DNA from: CAZOKZ01 sp964580585
GTDB taxonomy: Bacteria > Sumerlaeota > Sumerlaeia > SLMS01 > JAHLLQ01
Assembly (NCBI GenBank): GCA_964580585.1
Contig: CAZOKZ010000007.1
Span: 1-64,000 of the forward strand
Direction: 5' to 3'
Length of the DNA: 64,000 bases
Shown here: one piece after another, positions 27,228 to 36,166 of the stretch
Position numbering within the stretch: position 1 is the stretch's first letter
How the letters are laid out: each line of letters begins with the position of its first letter
Position numbers and translations under genes: made by a program
Notes under the pieces: generated by a model
Databases searched by the model: none
Told to the model about the DNA's origin: nothing
What the model saw: only the letters and a program-made list of their open reading frames with translations

Positions 27228-27593
27228 TCACACGGCGGTTGTCAAGGTTTCCAGGACAGCGTTCCGGTTTGTGCCAACATCAACTTGCACGCCCCGGTTG
27301 CGCGCGACTGTTTCAAAGAAGTGATTGATTTTCTCCAGCCGATCCACAATGCCGACTCGAATCGGCGATTTCCTCAATTTCGCGCTATGTTCTCCCAAAC
27401 GGAAACGGTCCATGTCGGGAACGCGATCGTCGAGTTCCGTCAAGTCCACCAACACTTTATCGATCGCCAATCGGGCGCACTCATTGGCGATCCTTTTCAT
27501 CAATTGGATCATCTCATTGAACTCGTAGCTTCCCTCGACGAGGACTTCCAGAATCTGTTCGTTTTCCGGACACCGCTGAAAAAAATATTCCAT
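27228..27593 (-). CDS. STAS/SpoIIAA-like small protein, paralogue 1
   Basis: A 121-aa protein closely related to its upstream neighbour. Both share the start (YFFQRCPENEQILEV against HTIALCPENEQILEV), the core VLVDLTELDD, then PDMDR-RL and SPIRVG, and the end KIN-FFETVA-NRGVQV. The alternation of strands and helices with a central LVDLTEL strand suggests a STAS or SpoIIAA-like fold, as in proteins that bind partners or nucleotides in regulatory switches. This is a fold guess. ATG 27593 is preceded by GAGG at a usual distance; the frame upstream to 27692 is not part of the conserved region. It is probably the last gene of a dnaE-led transcript, though 207 bp separate it from paralogue 2. Confidence 0.65.
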   Translation of the reverse strand: MEYFFQRCPENEQILEVLVEGSYEFNEMIQLMKRIANECARLAIDKVLVDLTELDDRVPDMDRFRLGEHSAKLRKSPIRVGIVDRLEKINHFFETVARNRGVQVDVGTNRNAVLETLTTAV

Positions 27594-27800
27594 CGTGCGA
27601 CCTCGCTTTCTGAGGGCGACTATTTTGTAAATGATCCGTGGCCGCGCATCGCGCGTGTCCAAACAAAACGGGCACTTTGGCGCTCTGTTCAAAGGCCATA
27701 ATCAAGTATATTCAAAACATATTAAACAATGGCATTGAAGCAGAAAATCCCCTCGTTGACAAGCACAGTTTCATGATTGGTTCTCGATCAATCCAGACGG

Positions 27801-28163
27801 CTACAAAGGATTGGAGAGATATTCAATCACTACTTCCCGGTTGGGATCGACTTTGATTTGCACACCCCGGTTTTTTGCCACGGTTTCGAAGAACCGGTTG
27901 ATTTTTTCCGGACGTGCCGTGGCGCCAAGGCGAATGGGAAAACGCCAGATTTTGGTGCTGTACATGGCGAGTCGATAACGGTCCATGTCCGGAATATCGT
28001 CGAGTTCTGTCAAATCGAGAAGCACTCGATGAATTTCCCGATTTCCACATTCGGCGGCGATTTCATCCATCACACAAATGGTTTGATCGTAGTCGTAATT
28101 TCCGGAAAAATGAACTTCGAGAATTTGCTCATTCTCGGGGCAAAGAGCGATTGTGTGTTCCAT
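27801..28163 (-). CDS. STAS/SpoIIAA-like small protein, paralogue 2
   Basis: A 120-aa protein directly downstream of dnaE (32 bp gap) and a paralogue of the next gene. The conserved core is HRVLLDLTELDDIPDMDRY, then KIWRFPIRLGATARPEKIN and FFETVAKNRGVQIKV. It has no signal peptide or membrane segment. A STAS-like role as a small regulatory switch is plausible, but I recognise no serine phosphorylation site with confidence. The leader is unusual: a six-pair hairpin covers the GAGG ribosome site and the AU of the start codon, so initiation may be regulated. Pair identity is roughly 50 percent by eye, so the duplication is old or fast-diverging. Confidence 0.65.
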   Translation of the reverse strand: MEHTIALCPENEQILEVHFSGNYDYDQTICVMDEIAAECGNREIHRVLLDLTELDDIPDMDRYRLAMYSTKIWRFPIRLGATARPEKINRFFETVAKNRGVQIKVDPNREVVIEYLSNPL

Positions 28164-28177
28164 GAGGCTGACCTCAT
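28161..28177 (-). promoter_or_regulatory. Hairpin masking the ribosome site and start codon
   Basis: In the mRNA, AUGAGG (28177-28172) pairs perfectly with CCUCAU (28167-28162) around a UCAG loop. The first arm contains the Shine-Dalgarno GAGG and the second runs into the A and U of the start codon of the STAS-like gene. Such a structure would hold back translation until melted or displaced by a ribosome, protein or temperature. The short leader length after dnaE leaves little competing sequence. Confidence 0.4.
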
Positions 28178-28195
28178 ATTCAGATCACGATTAAA

Positions 28196-31100
28196 CTAGC
28201 GAGCCGACATTGCCCGAGCACGAGTGGGTGCGGGAGTTTCCGCGTTTTTCTCGAAGTCGGTAATAAATCGCACTTTGGGCAATCCAGGTAATTTCACTAA
28301 AGCTTCGAGCGCTCCCGCTGACAAGCCCAGTTTGACTCCCGTTCCCAGCGGGTAATCCACGCGGGCTTTGTCCTTTTCGTGTACGCACACGCGGACCGAT
28401 TTGGGCCCGGGGAATCGTTTGCAAATCTCTGTCAGTTCAAACAACGCCTGGCGCGTGAGTTTTTCCGCTGGCCAATCGAGTTCCACGCCTCGTGCTGCGC
28501 CGCGCAACTCTTCCGCGCGTCGTACCACATTGCCGGTGATCGAAGGGCGACTGTTCCAAACGCTCAACGACCCCTCGACTTGCACCACCGTATCGAGTTG
28601 CAAATCCGTGCGGTACGTCTCGAATTCTTTGCTCCAGAATTTGCAGTCGAAATGCCCCTGCAAATCCTCGAATTGCACGATGCCCCACGGATCGCCCTGC
28701 TTGTTGGTCAACACCCGGATGTCCGTAATGTAACCAACGATTGTGATCGGCACACGGCTCTTGTCATTCAGACCCTCGGTCATTTCTTCAAGTTGACCGC
28801 TATGCACCGACGAAAACGAGCGCAGCTCAATCTCGTAACGTTTGAGCGGATGATCACTCAGATAAAACCCGAGAAACTCTTTCTCGAACGCGGCGCGTTC
28901 TTTGTCGTCCCAAGGAGGAATATTGGGCAGTTGAATGTTTGGAATCAGCGGCTCGGCGTCCTCGCCACCCAGATTAAACATATCGTCCTGTGCCGTGTCG
29001 GCCTGCTTTTGCACGTCGCTGGCAAGCTGCATGATTTCCGGCAACGCCGCCAGCAGCGATGCGCGGTTTTTATGCAGTTCATCGAACGCGCCGACTTTGA
29101 TCAGCGCTTCGACCATGCGCGAGTTGATTTCCTCGCGCGGAATGCGCATGCAGAAATCCTGGAGCGATTTGAACGGCCCATCCGCTTCGCGTTCACGCAC
29201 AATGGCCTGGGCGAAGCCGGTGCCGACGCCTTTTACGCCGTTCAACGCAAACCAGATGCGGTCGTCGTCCGGATTGAAATACTCGCGCGAGCGATTCACG
29301 TTCGCGGGCAATACTTCAACGCCAACTTCGCGGCAATTCGCGACGTATTTGGCGATGGCCTCGGACGTGCCGCTGATTTCGTTCGTCAGCAGCGCCGCCA
29401 GGAAATACGTCTGGTAATGGGCGCGCAGATAAGCCGTTTGAAACGTTACCACCGCATACGCCGCCGAGTGCGACTTGTTGAAACCGTACCCCGCGAACGT
29501 CACGATGTTGTCCCAGATACGTTTTGCCAGATCACCGGGCACATTGCTGGTCTTTGCCGCGCCCTCGATGAACTGCGCCTCCATCTTGTCCATCACGTCT
29601 TTCTTTTTCTTGCCCATCGCCTTGCGCAGCATGTCCGCTTGGCCGCGCGTGAACCCGCACATGTCCATCGAAATGCGCATCACCTGTTCCTGGTACAGGA
29701 TAACGCCGTACGTTTCTTTCAAAATCGGTTCCATGGTCGGGTGATCGTACTCGACTTTTTGGCGACCGTGTTTACGTTCCACGTACATATCGTGCATGCC
29801 GGCCTGGAGCGGGCCGGGGCGGTAAATCGCGAGCAACGCGGTTAAATCCGCGAATTCCGAAGGCTTGAGCCGCTTGACTAGATTCGTCATACCGTCGGAT
29901 TCGAGCTGGAACACGCCGGGTGTCTGGCCCAACTGCAACACCTGATACGTCTTCGGGTCCGACATCGGGATTTTATCCCAATCGATGTCGATGCCGTCGC
30001 GCTCGCGCAGCCACTTCACCACGCGGTCGATGATCGTCAGGTTCTTGATGCCGAGGAAGTCCATCTTCAGCAGCCCGAGGTGCTCTTCGCACTCGGTCAT
30101 CGTGAACTGTGTGGCGGCGCGATCTTCGTTCGGGGCCTTGTAAAGCGGGCAATAATCTGTGATATCGCGGTCCGAGATAATAATCCCCGCCGCGTGCGTG
30201 CTGGCGTGGCGCACCATGCCTTCGATACGCATCGCCATCTTGACCAGCTTGTCGATCTGTGGGTCCTGCTCCATCATGCCGCGCAGTTCGTTCGACTCGT
30301 TCACCGCTTTCGGCAAAGTCATCTTCAAGTCGTTCGGAATCGCCTTGGCGACTTTATCGACCACATTCAGCGGAATGTCCATCACGCGCCCGATGTCGCG
30401 CACGGCGGCTTTGGCCTTCATCGTTCCAAACGTGATGATCTGAGCGACGCACTTGTCGCCGTATTTCTGGCGCACGTACTCGATCACGTCGCTGCGGCGT
30501 TCAAAGCAGAAGTCGATATCGATATCCGGCATCGAGAGTCGGTCGGGATTCAGGAAACGTTCGAACAGCAGCCCGTGCTCCAGTGGATCGAGCTGCGTGA
30601 TTTTCAGCGAATACGCAACCACCGACCCTGCTGCGGAACCGCGACCCGGGCCGACTGGAATACCGACGCTGCGCGCGTGATTGATGAAGTCGGCCACGAT
30701 CAGGAAATACGCCGGGAAACCCATGCGGATAATCGTGTCGAGTTCAAACTGGATGCGATCCTTGAGCGAATCGGGGATATCGTCGCCATAACGTTCGCGC
30801 GCGCCGTCCCAGACGTTTTTCGTCAGCAAATCCGTTTCGGTCATGCCTTCAGGGCACGGGAACTTCGGCAACCGGTATTGCATCTTGGGCATTTGAAGGT
30901 TGCACATCTCGGCCACGAGCCGCGTGTTCAAAATTGCTTCGGGCAAATCTTTGAACAGCGCCGCCATTTCCTCCGTGGACTTGACGTAAAACTCGGACGT
31001 ATCGAAACGCATACGGTCGCGGTCGGCCAGTCGCGCGCCCATTTGCACGCACAGCAATGCGTCGTGCATTTCCGCGTCCTCGCGCCGCATGTAGTGACAA

Positions 31101-31729
31101 TCGTTTGTTGCGATCAGCCGAAGGTCCTGCTTGCGGGCGAGTTCGATGATGCCGGAATTAGCTTCCGACTGCTCGCGGATGCCGTGGTCCATCAACTCCA
31201 TGAAAAAGCGCTCTTTGCCAAACATATCGACAAACTGGCCGGTGTATTCGGCGGCGCGTTTGAAATCGTTCGCCAACAGGCGTTGCGGAATCAGCCCCGC
31301 CAGACACGACGACGTGGCAATCAGACCTTCTTTGTGTTTTTCCAGTGTTTCAAAATCGATGCGTGGCTTGTAATAGAAACCCTCGGTGTAGCCAATCGAC
31401 GACAGCTTACACAAATTCAGATAGCCGGTGTAATTTTCCGCCAGCAATAGCAAGTGATGCGTATTCTTTTGCTCGCCCGCGCCGCGCGTCGTGCGGTGTT
31501 TCGGCGTGATGTAAACTTCGCACCCGATGATGGGCTTGATGCCGTTGGCGGTGGCTTTGTTGTAGAACTCAAGCGCCCCGAACAAAACGCCGTGATCGGT
31601 CAGCGCGATGGTGTCCTGGCCGAGCGTCTTGACGTATTCGAGCATTGGCCCGATACGGTTGGCGCCATCGAGCAAACTGTACTCGGAATGCACGTGCAGA
31701 TGGACAAAATCGTTGGCGGCGGGCGACAT
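28196..31729 (-). CDS. dnaE: DNA polymerase III alpha subunit
   Basis: Main replicative DNA polymerase (1177 aa, normal for DnaE1). The PHP domain starts at the N-terminus (FVHLHVHSEYSLLDGANR). The polymerase active site has PDIDIDFCFERR near residues 399-408 and GRGSAAGSVVAYSL just before. HhH motifs come next (GVKGVGTGFAQAIV near 833). An OB-fold domain follows near residue 990 (PITIVGYITDIRVLTNKQGD), and a short C-terminal region ends the protein. The start at 31729 has AGGTG about ten bases upstream. Two STAS-like genes follow on the same strand, probably in one transcript, which is an uncommon partner set for dnaE. No proofreading exonuclease is fused, so a separate epsilon subunit is expected elsewhere. 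Confidence 0.97.
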   Translation of the reverse strand: MSPAANDFVHLHVHSEYSLLDGANRIGPMLEYVKTLGQDTIALTDHGVLFGALEFYNKATANGIKPIIGCEVYITPKHRTTRGAGEQKNTHHLLLLAENYTGYLNLCKLSSIGYTEGFYYKPRIDFETLEKHKEGLIATSSCLAGLIPQRLLANDFKRAAEYTGQFVDMFGKERFFMELMDHGIREQSEANSGIIELARKQDLRLIATNDCHYMRREDAEMHDALLCVQMGARLADRDRMRFDTSEFYVKSTEEMAALFKDLPEAILNTRLVAEMCNLQMPKMQYRLPKFPCPEGMTETDLLTKNVWDGARERYGDDIPDSLKDRIQFELDTIIRMGFPAYFLIVADFINHARSVGIPVGPGRGSAAGSVVAYSLKITQLDPLEHGLLFERFLNPDRLSMPDIDIDFCFERRSDVIEYVRQKYGDKCVAQIITFGTMKAKAAVRDIGRVMDIPLNVVDKVAKAIPNDLKMTLPKAVNESNELRGMMEQDPQIDKLVKMAMRIEGMVRHASTHAAGIIISDRDITDYCPLYKAPNEDRAATQFTMTECEEHLGLLKMDFLGIKNLTIIDRVVKWLRERDGIDIDWDKIPMSDPKTYQVLQLGQTPGVFQLESDGMTNLVKRLKPSEFADLTALLAIYRPGPLQAGMHDMYVERKHGRQKVEYDHPTMEPILKETYGVILYQEQVMRISMDMCGFTRGQADMLRKAMGKKKKDVMDKMEAQFIEGAAKTSNVPGDLAKRIWDNIVTFAGYGFNKSHSAAYAVVTFQTAYLRAHYQTYFLAALLTNEISGTSEAIAKYVANCREVGVEVLPANVNRSREYFNPDDDRIWFALNGVKGVGTGFAQAIVREREADGPFKSLQDFCMRIPREEINSRMVEALIKVGAFDELHKNRASLLAALPEIMQLASDVQKQADTAQDDMFNLGGEDAEPLIPNIQLPNIPPWDDKERAAFEKEFLGFYLSDHPLKRYEIELRSFSSVHSGQLEEMTEGLNDKSRVPITIVGYITDIRVLTNKQGDPWGIVQFEDLQGHFDCKFWSKEFETYRTDLQLDTVVQVEGSLSVWNSRPSITGNVVRRAEELRGAARGVELDWPAEKLTRQALFELTEICKRFPGPKSVRVCVHEKDKARVDYPLGTGVKLGLSAGALEALVKLPGLPKVRFITDFEKNAETPAPTRARAMSAR

Positions 31730-31889
31730 CGGGGCGGTTCACCTGGGGCGGGTTACGACCGGCGCGCGGGCTGAAGCGCCGGATTTGGACGGAATGGCTC
31801 CGAGGTGCATCCTGAGGGATGGCCCCTGGTTAATCCAAGGCTAATTTTAGGCGATTTTTGAGAGGGGGATTGGAGGAGTAAAGGCGTAC

Positions 31890-31965
31890 ATCAAAGGAGA
31901 ACGGGCATCCTGCCCGTTCAAATTAAAATTATTAAAAACGGGCGGGACGCCCGTTCCCCTTTGAC
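31890..31965. repeat. Nested palindromic (REP-like) element
   Basis: The outer arms TCAAAGGAGAACGGGC and GCCCGTTCCCCTTTGA are inverted copies with one mismatch. Each inner part is also a perfect hairpin: GAACGGGCA-TCC-TGCCCGTTC (31899-31919) and AACGGGCG-GGA-CGCCCGTT (31937-31955). The linker is AT-only apart from one C. It lies in the 315-bp gap between dnaE and the histidine kinase gene. Nothing else is seen in that gap. It may end or insulate transcripts, or be a mobile REP-type sequence. Confidence 0.7.
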
Positions 31966-32044
31966 GGATTAATCTGAGCGATTTCATGAAAAAACCAAAT
32001 GGAAAGTATATGTAGATCGTTGAAAATAAATGACTTCGGTTTGA

Positions 32045-34168
32045 TCACAGCTCCAAAATATCCTCGTGGGCCAGATCGTCGAATTGATCCCCTTCGCTCT
32101 CGTTATTCATTTTCGCGCGAAGGAACCGTTCGAGCATTTCGTACAGGATTTCCATCCGGATGGGTTTCATCACGTAGTCGTCCATGCCCGCGGCGAGGCA
32201 TTTCTCCCGATCGCTTTTATCGGCTTCGGCGGTCATGGCGATAATGGGCGTATGGCGTTTGCCTTCTTCCCATTGGCGGATGCGGCGCGTGGCTTCGTAG
32301 CCGTCCATTTCGGACATCTGGCAGTCCATAAAAACGATGTCGTAGGGAATTTGCCGCAGGGTTTCCACCGCTTCGATGCCGTTTCCAACCATGTCGCACC
32401 GAAACCCGAGGCGCTCGAACATGCGAGCGGCGACTTTCTGGTTCGCAATATTGTCTTCCACGACCAGAATACGAACTTTCGATCGGCGCGATTCGTTTAG
32501 CGTGTGTTGCGTGATCAAGGATTTCGGTTCGCTGGATTCGGAATCCTCTGCATTTGTACTCAGAACCGTGGCCATGGCATCGAACAGCAACGAGCGCTTG
32601 AGCGGCTTGGTCAGGTAGGCGGCAAATCCGGCTTCGTGTACGCGGGTGCCGTCGCCGCTTCGCGGCATCGAGGTCACCATGATCAGCGGCAGCGACGCCA
32701 GCCGCTCGTCCGCTTTGATTTCCTTCGCCAGCATGACGCCGTCGAGCCCGGGCATGTTGTTGTCCAAAATCGCCAGATCGATGGGTGGTTTATCTCCCTC
32801 GGCGCGCTCTTTCAGGATTTTCAATCCCTCGACACCGTCGCTGGCCTCCACGCAATGACAGCCCCAGCTAAAAAGAAGTTCGCGCACCAGATGGCGACAC
32901 GTATCGTTATCGTCCACCACGAGAACGCGTTTACCGAAAATATCGCCGTTGGGCGTGGAGTCGGATTCTTCCTTTTCCGAGGCAATTTCAAAAGGAATCT
33001 GGCACCAGAAAGTTGAACCTTTGCCTTCCTTGCTTTCGGCGCCGATTTCGCCTCCCATCAACTCGACCAATTGTTTGCAAATCGCCAGTCCCAGTCCGGT
33101 GCCGCCGAATTTTCGCGTCGTCGAAGTGTCCGGTTGGGCGAACATGTTGAACAGCGTATGGATGCGGCTCGGCGCGATGCCGATTCCCGTATCGGAAACC
33201 GTGAAGCGCAGGAGCACGCGTTTGTCATGGATGGCCGCGAATTCCGCACGGATTACCACTTCGCCTTCCTGAGTGTACTTGATCGCGTTATTGATCAAAT
33301 TGATCAAAATTTGGCGCAAACGTCCCGGATCGCCCTTGACGCGAGCCGGTACGCGTGGACCGACGAGAATCGCCAGCTCGATTTTTTTGTCGTCGGCTTT
33401 CTGAGCAAGCAAATCGCCGGCTTCTTCCACACAAGCGCGCGGGTCGAATTCGATTTTTTCAAACTCGATTCGCCCGGCTTCGATTTTTGAGAAGTCCAGA
33501 ATGTCGTTGATGATCGAAAGCAGCGCTTCGCCCGAGTTCTGGACAATTTCGGTGCTTTCGCGTTGTTGAGCTGTCAGACCGGAATCCATCAGCAGACCCG
33601 TCATACCGATAATCGCGTTCAGTGGCGTGCGGATGTCGTGACTCATGCTTGCGAGGAATTCCGATTTTGCCAGCGCGGCGGCTTCGGCTTCTTCCTTGGC
33701 GGCCTTCAGAAATGCTTCAGTTCGTTTACGGTCGGAAATATCGAAAATGGCTCCATCCAGCCACTTGATTTTCCCTTGGTCGTCGGTAATGCCTTTTCCT
33801 TTTTCAAACACCCATTTTGTCGAACCGTCGCGATGAATGATTCGGTATTCGATTGTGTAAGGCAGTCCCCTGGAAGTGCCCTCGTACACGCACTGGGTGA
33901 CGAATTCCTGGTCGTCCGGGTGGATGATATTAGCAAACGAACGGGCGTTATTCCCGACGAAATCGCTGGCAGGATATCCGGTGAATTCTTCTATCGCATC
34001 GTTAATATAGTGCATCGTCCAGGATGAATCGAGCGCGCAACGATACACAATGCCGGGGATGTTTTCGACGATATCGCGAAAGAAGCTGTCATCCTTGAAG
34101 GGGTGCTGAGTCATGACGCGATCCCAGTTGGGTGGGGTTTGAGAGGCAACTCGGAATGGATTGCGCAT
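32045..34168 (-). CDS. Hybrid sensor histidine kinase (PAS-HisKA-HATPase-REC-REC)
   Basis: Cytoplasmic hybrid kinase of 707 aa with no membrane segment. A PAS_3-type sensor (about 20-145, MHYINDAIEEFTGYPASDF) leads to a coiled linker and the phospho-acceptor H-box ASMSHDIRTPLNAIIGMTG. The ATPase domain has NLINNAIKYTQEGE, DTGIGIAPS and FGGTGLGLAIC. Two receivers follow: the first has RVLVVDDND and LAILDNNMPGLDG, and the second RILVVEDN and IVFMDCQMSEMDGYEA, both with the phospho-Asp. The first ATG is 34168, and a better-spaced ATG at 34114 is possible. No HPt domain is present, so a separate phosphotransfer protein or partner kinase is expected. Confidence 0.92.
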   Translation of the reverse strand: MRNPFRVASQTPPNWDRVMTQHPFKDDSFFRDIVENIPGIVYRCALDSSWTMHYINDAIEEFTGYPASDFVGNNARSFANIIHPDDQEFVTQCVYEGTSRGLPYTIEYRIIHRDGSTKWVFEKGKGITDDQGKIKWLDGAIFDISDRKRTEAFLKAAKEEAEAAALAKSEFLASMSHDIRTPLNAIIGMTGLLMDSGLTAQQRESTEIVQNSGEALLSIINDILDFSKIEAGRIEFEKIEFDPRACVEEAGDLLAQKADDKKIELAILVGPRVPARVKGDPGRLRQILINLINNAIKYTQEGEVVIRAEFAAIHDKRVLLRFTVSDTGIGIAPSRIHTLFNMFAQPDTSTTRKFGGTGLGLAICKQLVELMGGEIGAESKEGKGSTFWCQIPFEIASEKEESDSTPNGDIFGKRVLVVDDNDTCRHLVRELLFSWGCHCVEASDGVEGLKILKERAEGDKPPIDLAILDNNMPGLDGVMLAKEIKADERLASLPLIMVTSMPRSGDGTRVHEAGFAAYLTKPLKRSLLFDAMATVLSTNAEDSESSEPKSLITQHTLNESRRSKVRILVVEDNIANQKVAARMFERLGFRCDMVGNGIEAVETLRQIPYDIVFMDCQMSEMDGYEATRRIRQWEEGKRHTPIIAMTAEADKSDREKCLAAGMDDYVMKPIRMEILYEMLERFLRAKMNNESEGDQFDDLAHEDILEL

Positions 34169-34355
34169 TGGCAAACGATCGAGTGCCCCATTACTCTGAA
34201 GAGTTCAATCCAATGATTAGGGGATTTGATCCAACAAGAGCAAAAGGAAACACCGCTTTCGTCATTTTTTTTCCGTTTGATATCGGGTATTGATCTTGCC
34301 GACGCAGCCTTGTTGGTTCAATCCATGGTTAACGCTTGGGAAATAGTGACAACGA

Positions 34356-36041
34356 ATGGACATCTGGCATCTCTTTTTAGAAATCGCGGTTCTGGTCGCA
34401 GCAGCCATGCTGCTGGGAATTCTCTTTGAACGTCTGCGTCAAAGCGCATTGCTCGGCTATCTGCTGGCCGGGATGCTGCTTGGCCCGGGCGGATTCAAAG
34501 TCGTCGATCCCGGTTCCGTGGCGCCGGTGGCTGAACTGGGAGTCGCGTTGCTTCTCTTCACCATCGGGCTCGAATTTTCAATCGGGCGCCTGCGTAAACT
34601 TGGCGCCATGGCCATCTGGGGAGGGGCGCTTCAAGTCCTGCTCACAGGCGCGTTGGTGACGGGGATCGCTCTTTTGCTGGGGTTCGATGGACGCGAAAGC
34701 CTTGCGCTCGGCGCGATGATCCCTCTCAGCAGCACGGCGTGCGTCTTGCGCCTTCTTGGCGAACGTACAGAACTGGAAACCAATCAGGGACGCCAGGCGC
34801 TTGGCATTTTGCTGCTCCAGGACATTGCTGTCGTCCCGCTGGTGTTGCTGATCACCGTTCTTGGCAGTGGAGGAACGGCTGCCAGTATTGTGATCGACCT
34901 TGGAAAGGCACTGGGATTTGGCGCGTTATTGATAGGCGGATTTTTCCTCATCAGCCGATTCCTGCTGCCGCGGTTGTTCGACGCCGCGCACTTGACGAAA
35001 AACCACGAGCTCCCCATTTTGCTCGCATTGGCGACTTGTCTTGGCGCCACCTGGCTGGCGCACGCGTTTGGGCTGTCGCCCGCGCTTGGGGCCTTCGTGG
35101 CGGGTGTGCTCCTCGCGGAGTCGTCCCTCGCCACGCAGATTCGAGCCGACGTGGGCAGTTTTAAAACTCTCTTCGTCACGTTATTCTTTGTCGCCATCGG
35201 CATGCTGGCCGAATGGTCCTGGGTGCAGAAGCATATCCTGGTGCTTCCGTTTGTCATCGTGGCGATTTTATCGATCAAAGCTCTCGTCATCCTGATGATT
35301 GGGCGCATTTTCAACGTCGCGCCGCGTCATGCTCTGGCGACCGGATTGATCGTCAGCCAAATCGGAGAGTTTTCGTTCGTTCTGGCCGAAAGCGCCCACA
35401 ATGGCGGGGTGCTTTCCAACGACACGTTTGAAGTGTTTATGCTCGCAACGTTCGGCACGTTGTTCCTGACACCGTTCCTGGTGCGTGGGGCGTTGCCTGC
35501 CGGGCGTAAAGTCGAAGGCTTGCTCGCCCGTGTTGGCTGGAAGGCGCCCTCCGATGTGGAGGAATCCGGCCATGTCAGCGAAGCGACTCATGATCACTTG
35601 ATCATTGTTGGATTCGGTCCGGCTGGCCAGGGCGTGGCGCGTGGAATGATCCGGCAAGGCGTTCCCGTTTTGGTAGTCGATTTGAACCCGCGAAGCGCCG
35701 CCGAAGCCGAGCGGCTGGGTGTGCCGTTTCATGTGGGCGACGCGTCGAAAATTGAAATTCTGCGCCATGCGCATCTGGAGCACGCGATTGCGTTGGTGAT
35801 CACGTTGCCCGATCATAAAACCGCGCGAGAAATCATCCACCAATCTCGCGCGTTGGCGCCTGAAGTGCCCGTCATGGTGCGCGCGCGGTATCATCGGTTC
35901 GCGGGCGACCTGCTAAAAACCGGCGCCACGGCAGTTTACGACGAAGAAGTCGCCACAGGGAAATTTTTAGAAGAAGAAGTGCTGCGATTCATGGAAAAAC
36001 GCAAACGGTTCGAGGAGCGGAAGAAGGCGGGGGAGATATGA
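34356..36041 (+). CDS. CPA2 cation/proton antiporter with RCK domain (KefB/KefC-like)
   Basis: Membrane protein of 561 aa. Residues 1-390 have about twelve membrane helices with the CPA2 signature (LGYLLAGMLLGPGGFK, then LLLFTIGLEFSIGRLRKLG, then a LGATWLAHAFGLSPALGAFV stretch). The C-terminal part (about 410-550) is a TrkA-N/RCK Rossmann domain starting LIIVGFGPAGQGVARGMI, with acidic Asp at the end of strand two (VLVVDLNPR), typical of NAD binding. It probably exchanges K+ or Na+ for protons across the inner membrane, gated by nucleotide. The start at 34356 gives a membrane helix near the N-terminus; the ribosome site is weak. It is divergent from the kinase gene. Confidence 0.9.
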   Translation: MDIWHLFLEIAVLVAAAMLLGILFERLRQSALLGYLLAGMLLGPGGFKVVDPGSVAPVAELGVALLLFTIGLEFSIGRLRKLGAMAIWGGALQVLLTGALVTGIALLLGFDGRESLALGAMIPLSSTACVLRLLGERTELETNQGRQALGILLLQDIAVVPLVLLITVLGSGGTAASIVIDLGKALGFGALLIGGFFLISRFLLPRLFDAAHLTKNHELPILLALATCLGATWLAHAFGLSPALGAFVAGVLLAESSLATQIRADVGSFKTLFVTLFFVAIGMLAEWSWVQKHILVLPFVIVAILSIKALVILMIGRIFNVAPRHALATGLIVSQIGEFSFVLAESAHNGGVLSNDTFEVFMLATFGTLFLTPFLVRGALPAGRKVEGLLARVGWKAPSDVEESGHVSEATHDHLIIVGFGPAGQGVARGMIRQGVPVLVVDLNPRSAAEAERLGVPFHVGDASKIEILRHAHLEHAIALVITLPDHKTAREIIHQSRALAPEVPVMVRARYHRFAGDLLKTGATAVYDEEVATGKFLEEEVLRFMEKRKRFEERKKAGEI

Positions 36042-36166
36042 TAGGGACAGTACCTTTTCTCTTTCCGATAATCGCTTGACCATTTTCCCGATTCGTGAAA
36101 TTATACTTCGAATTCGGGGTGTGCGCATAATTTTCAACCCATCAGTCAATCTCCCTCCCGCGCCAC

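Noticed and set aside
30080..31450. Long plus-strand open frame opposite dnaE, with another at 28379-29845
   Set aside because: Antisense to clear DNA polymerase III alpha motifs; His/Arg/Asp-rich translation typical of a shadow frame.
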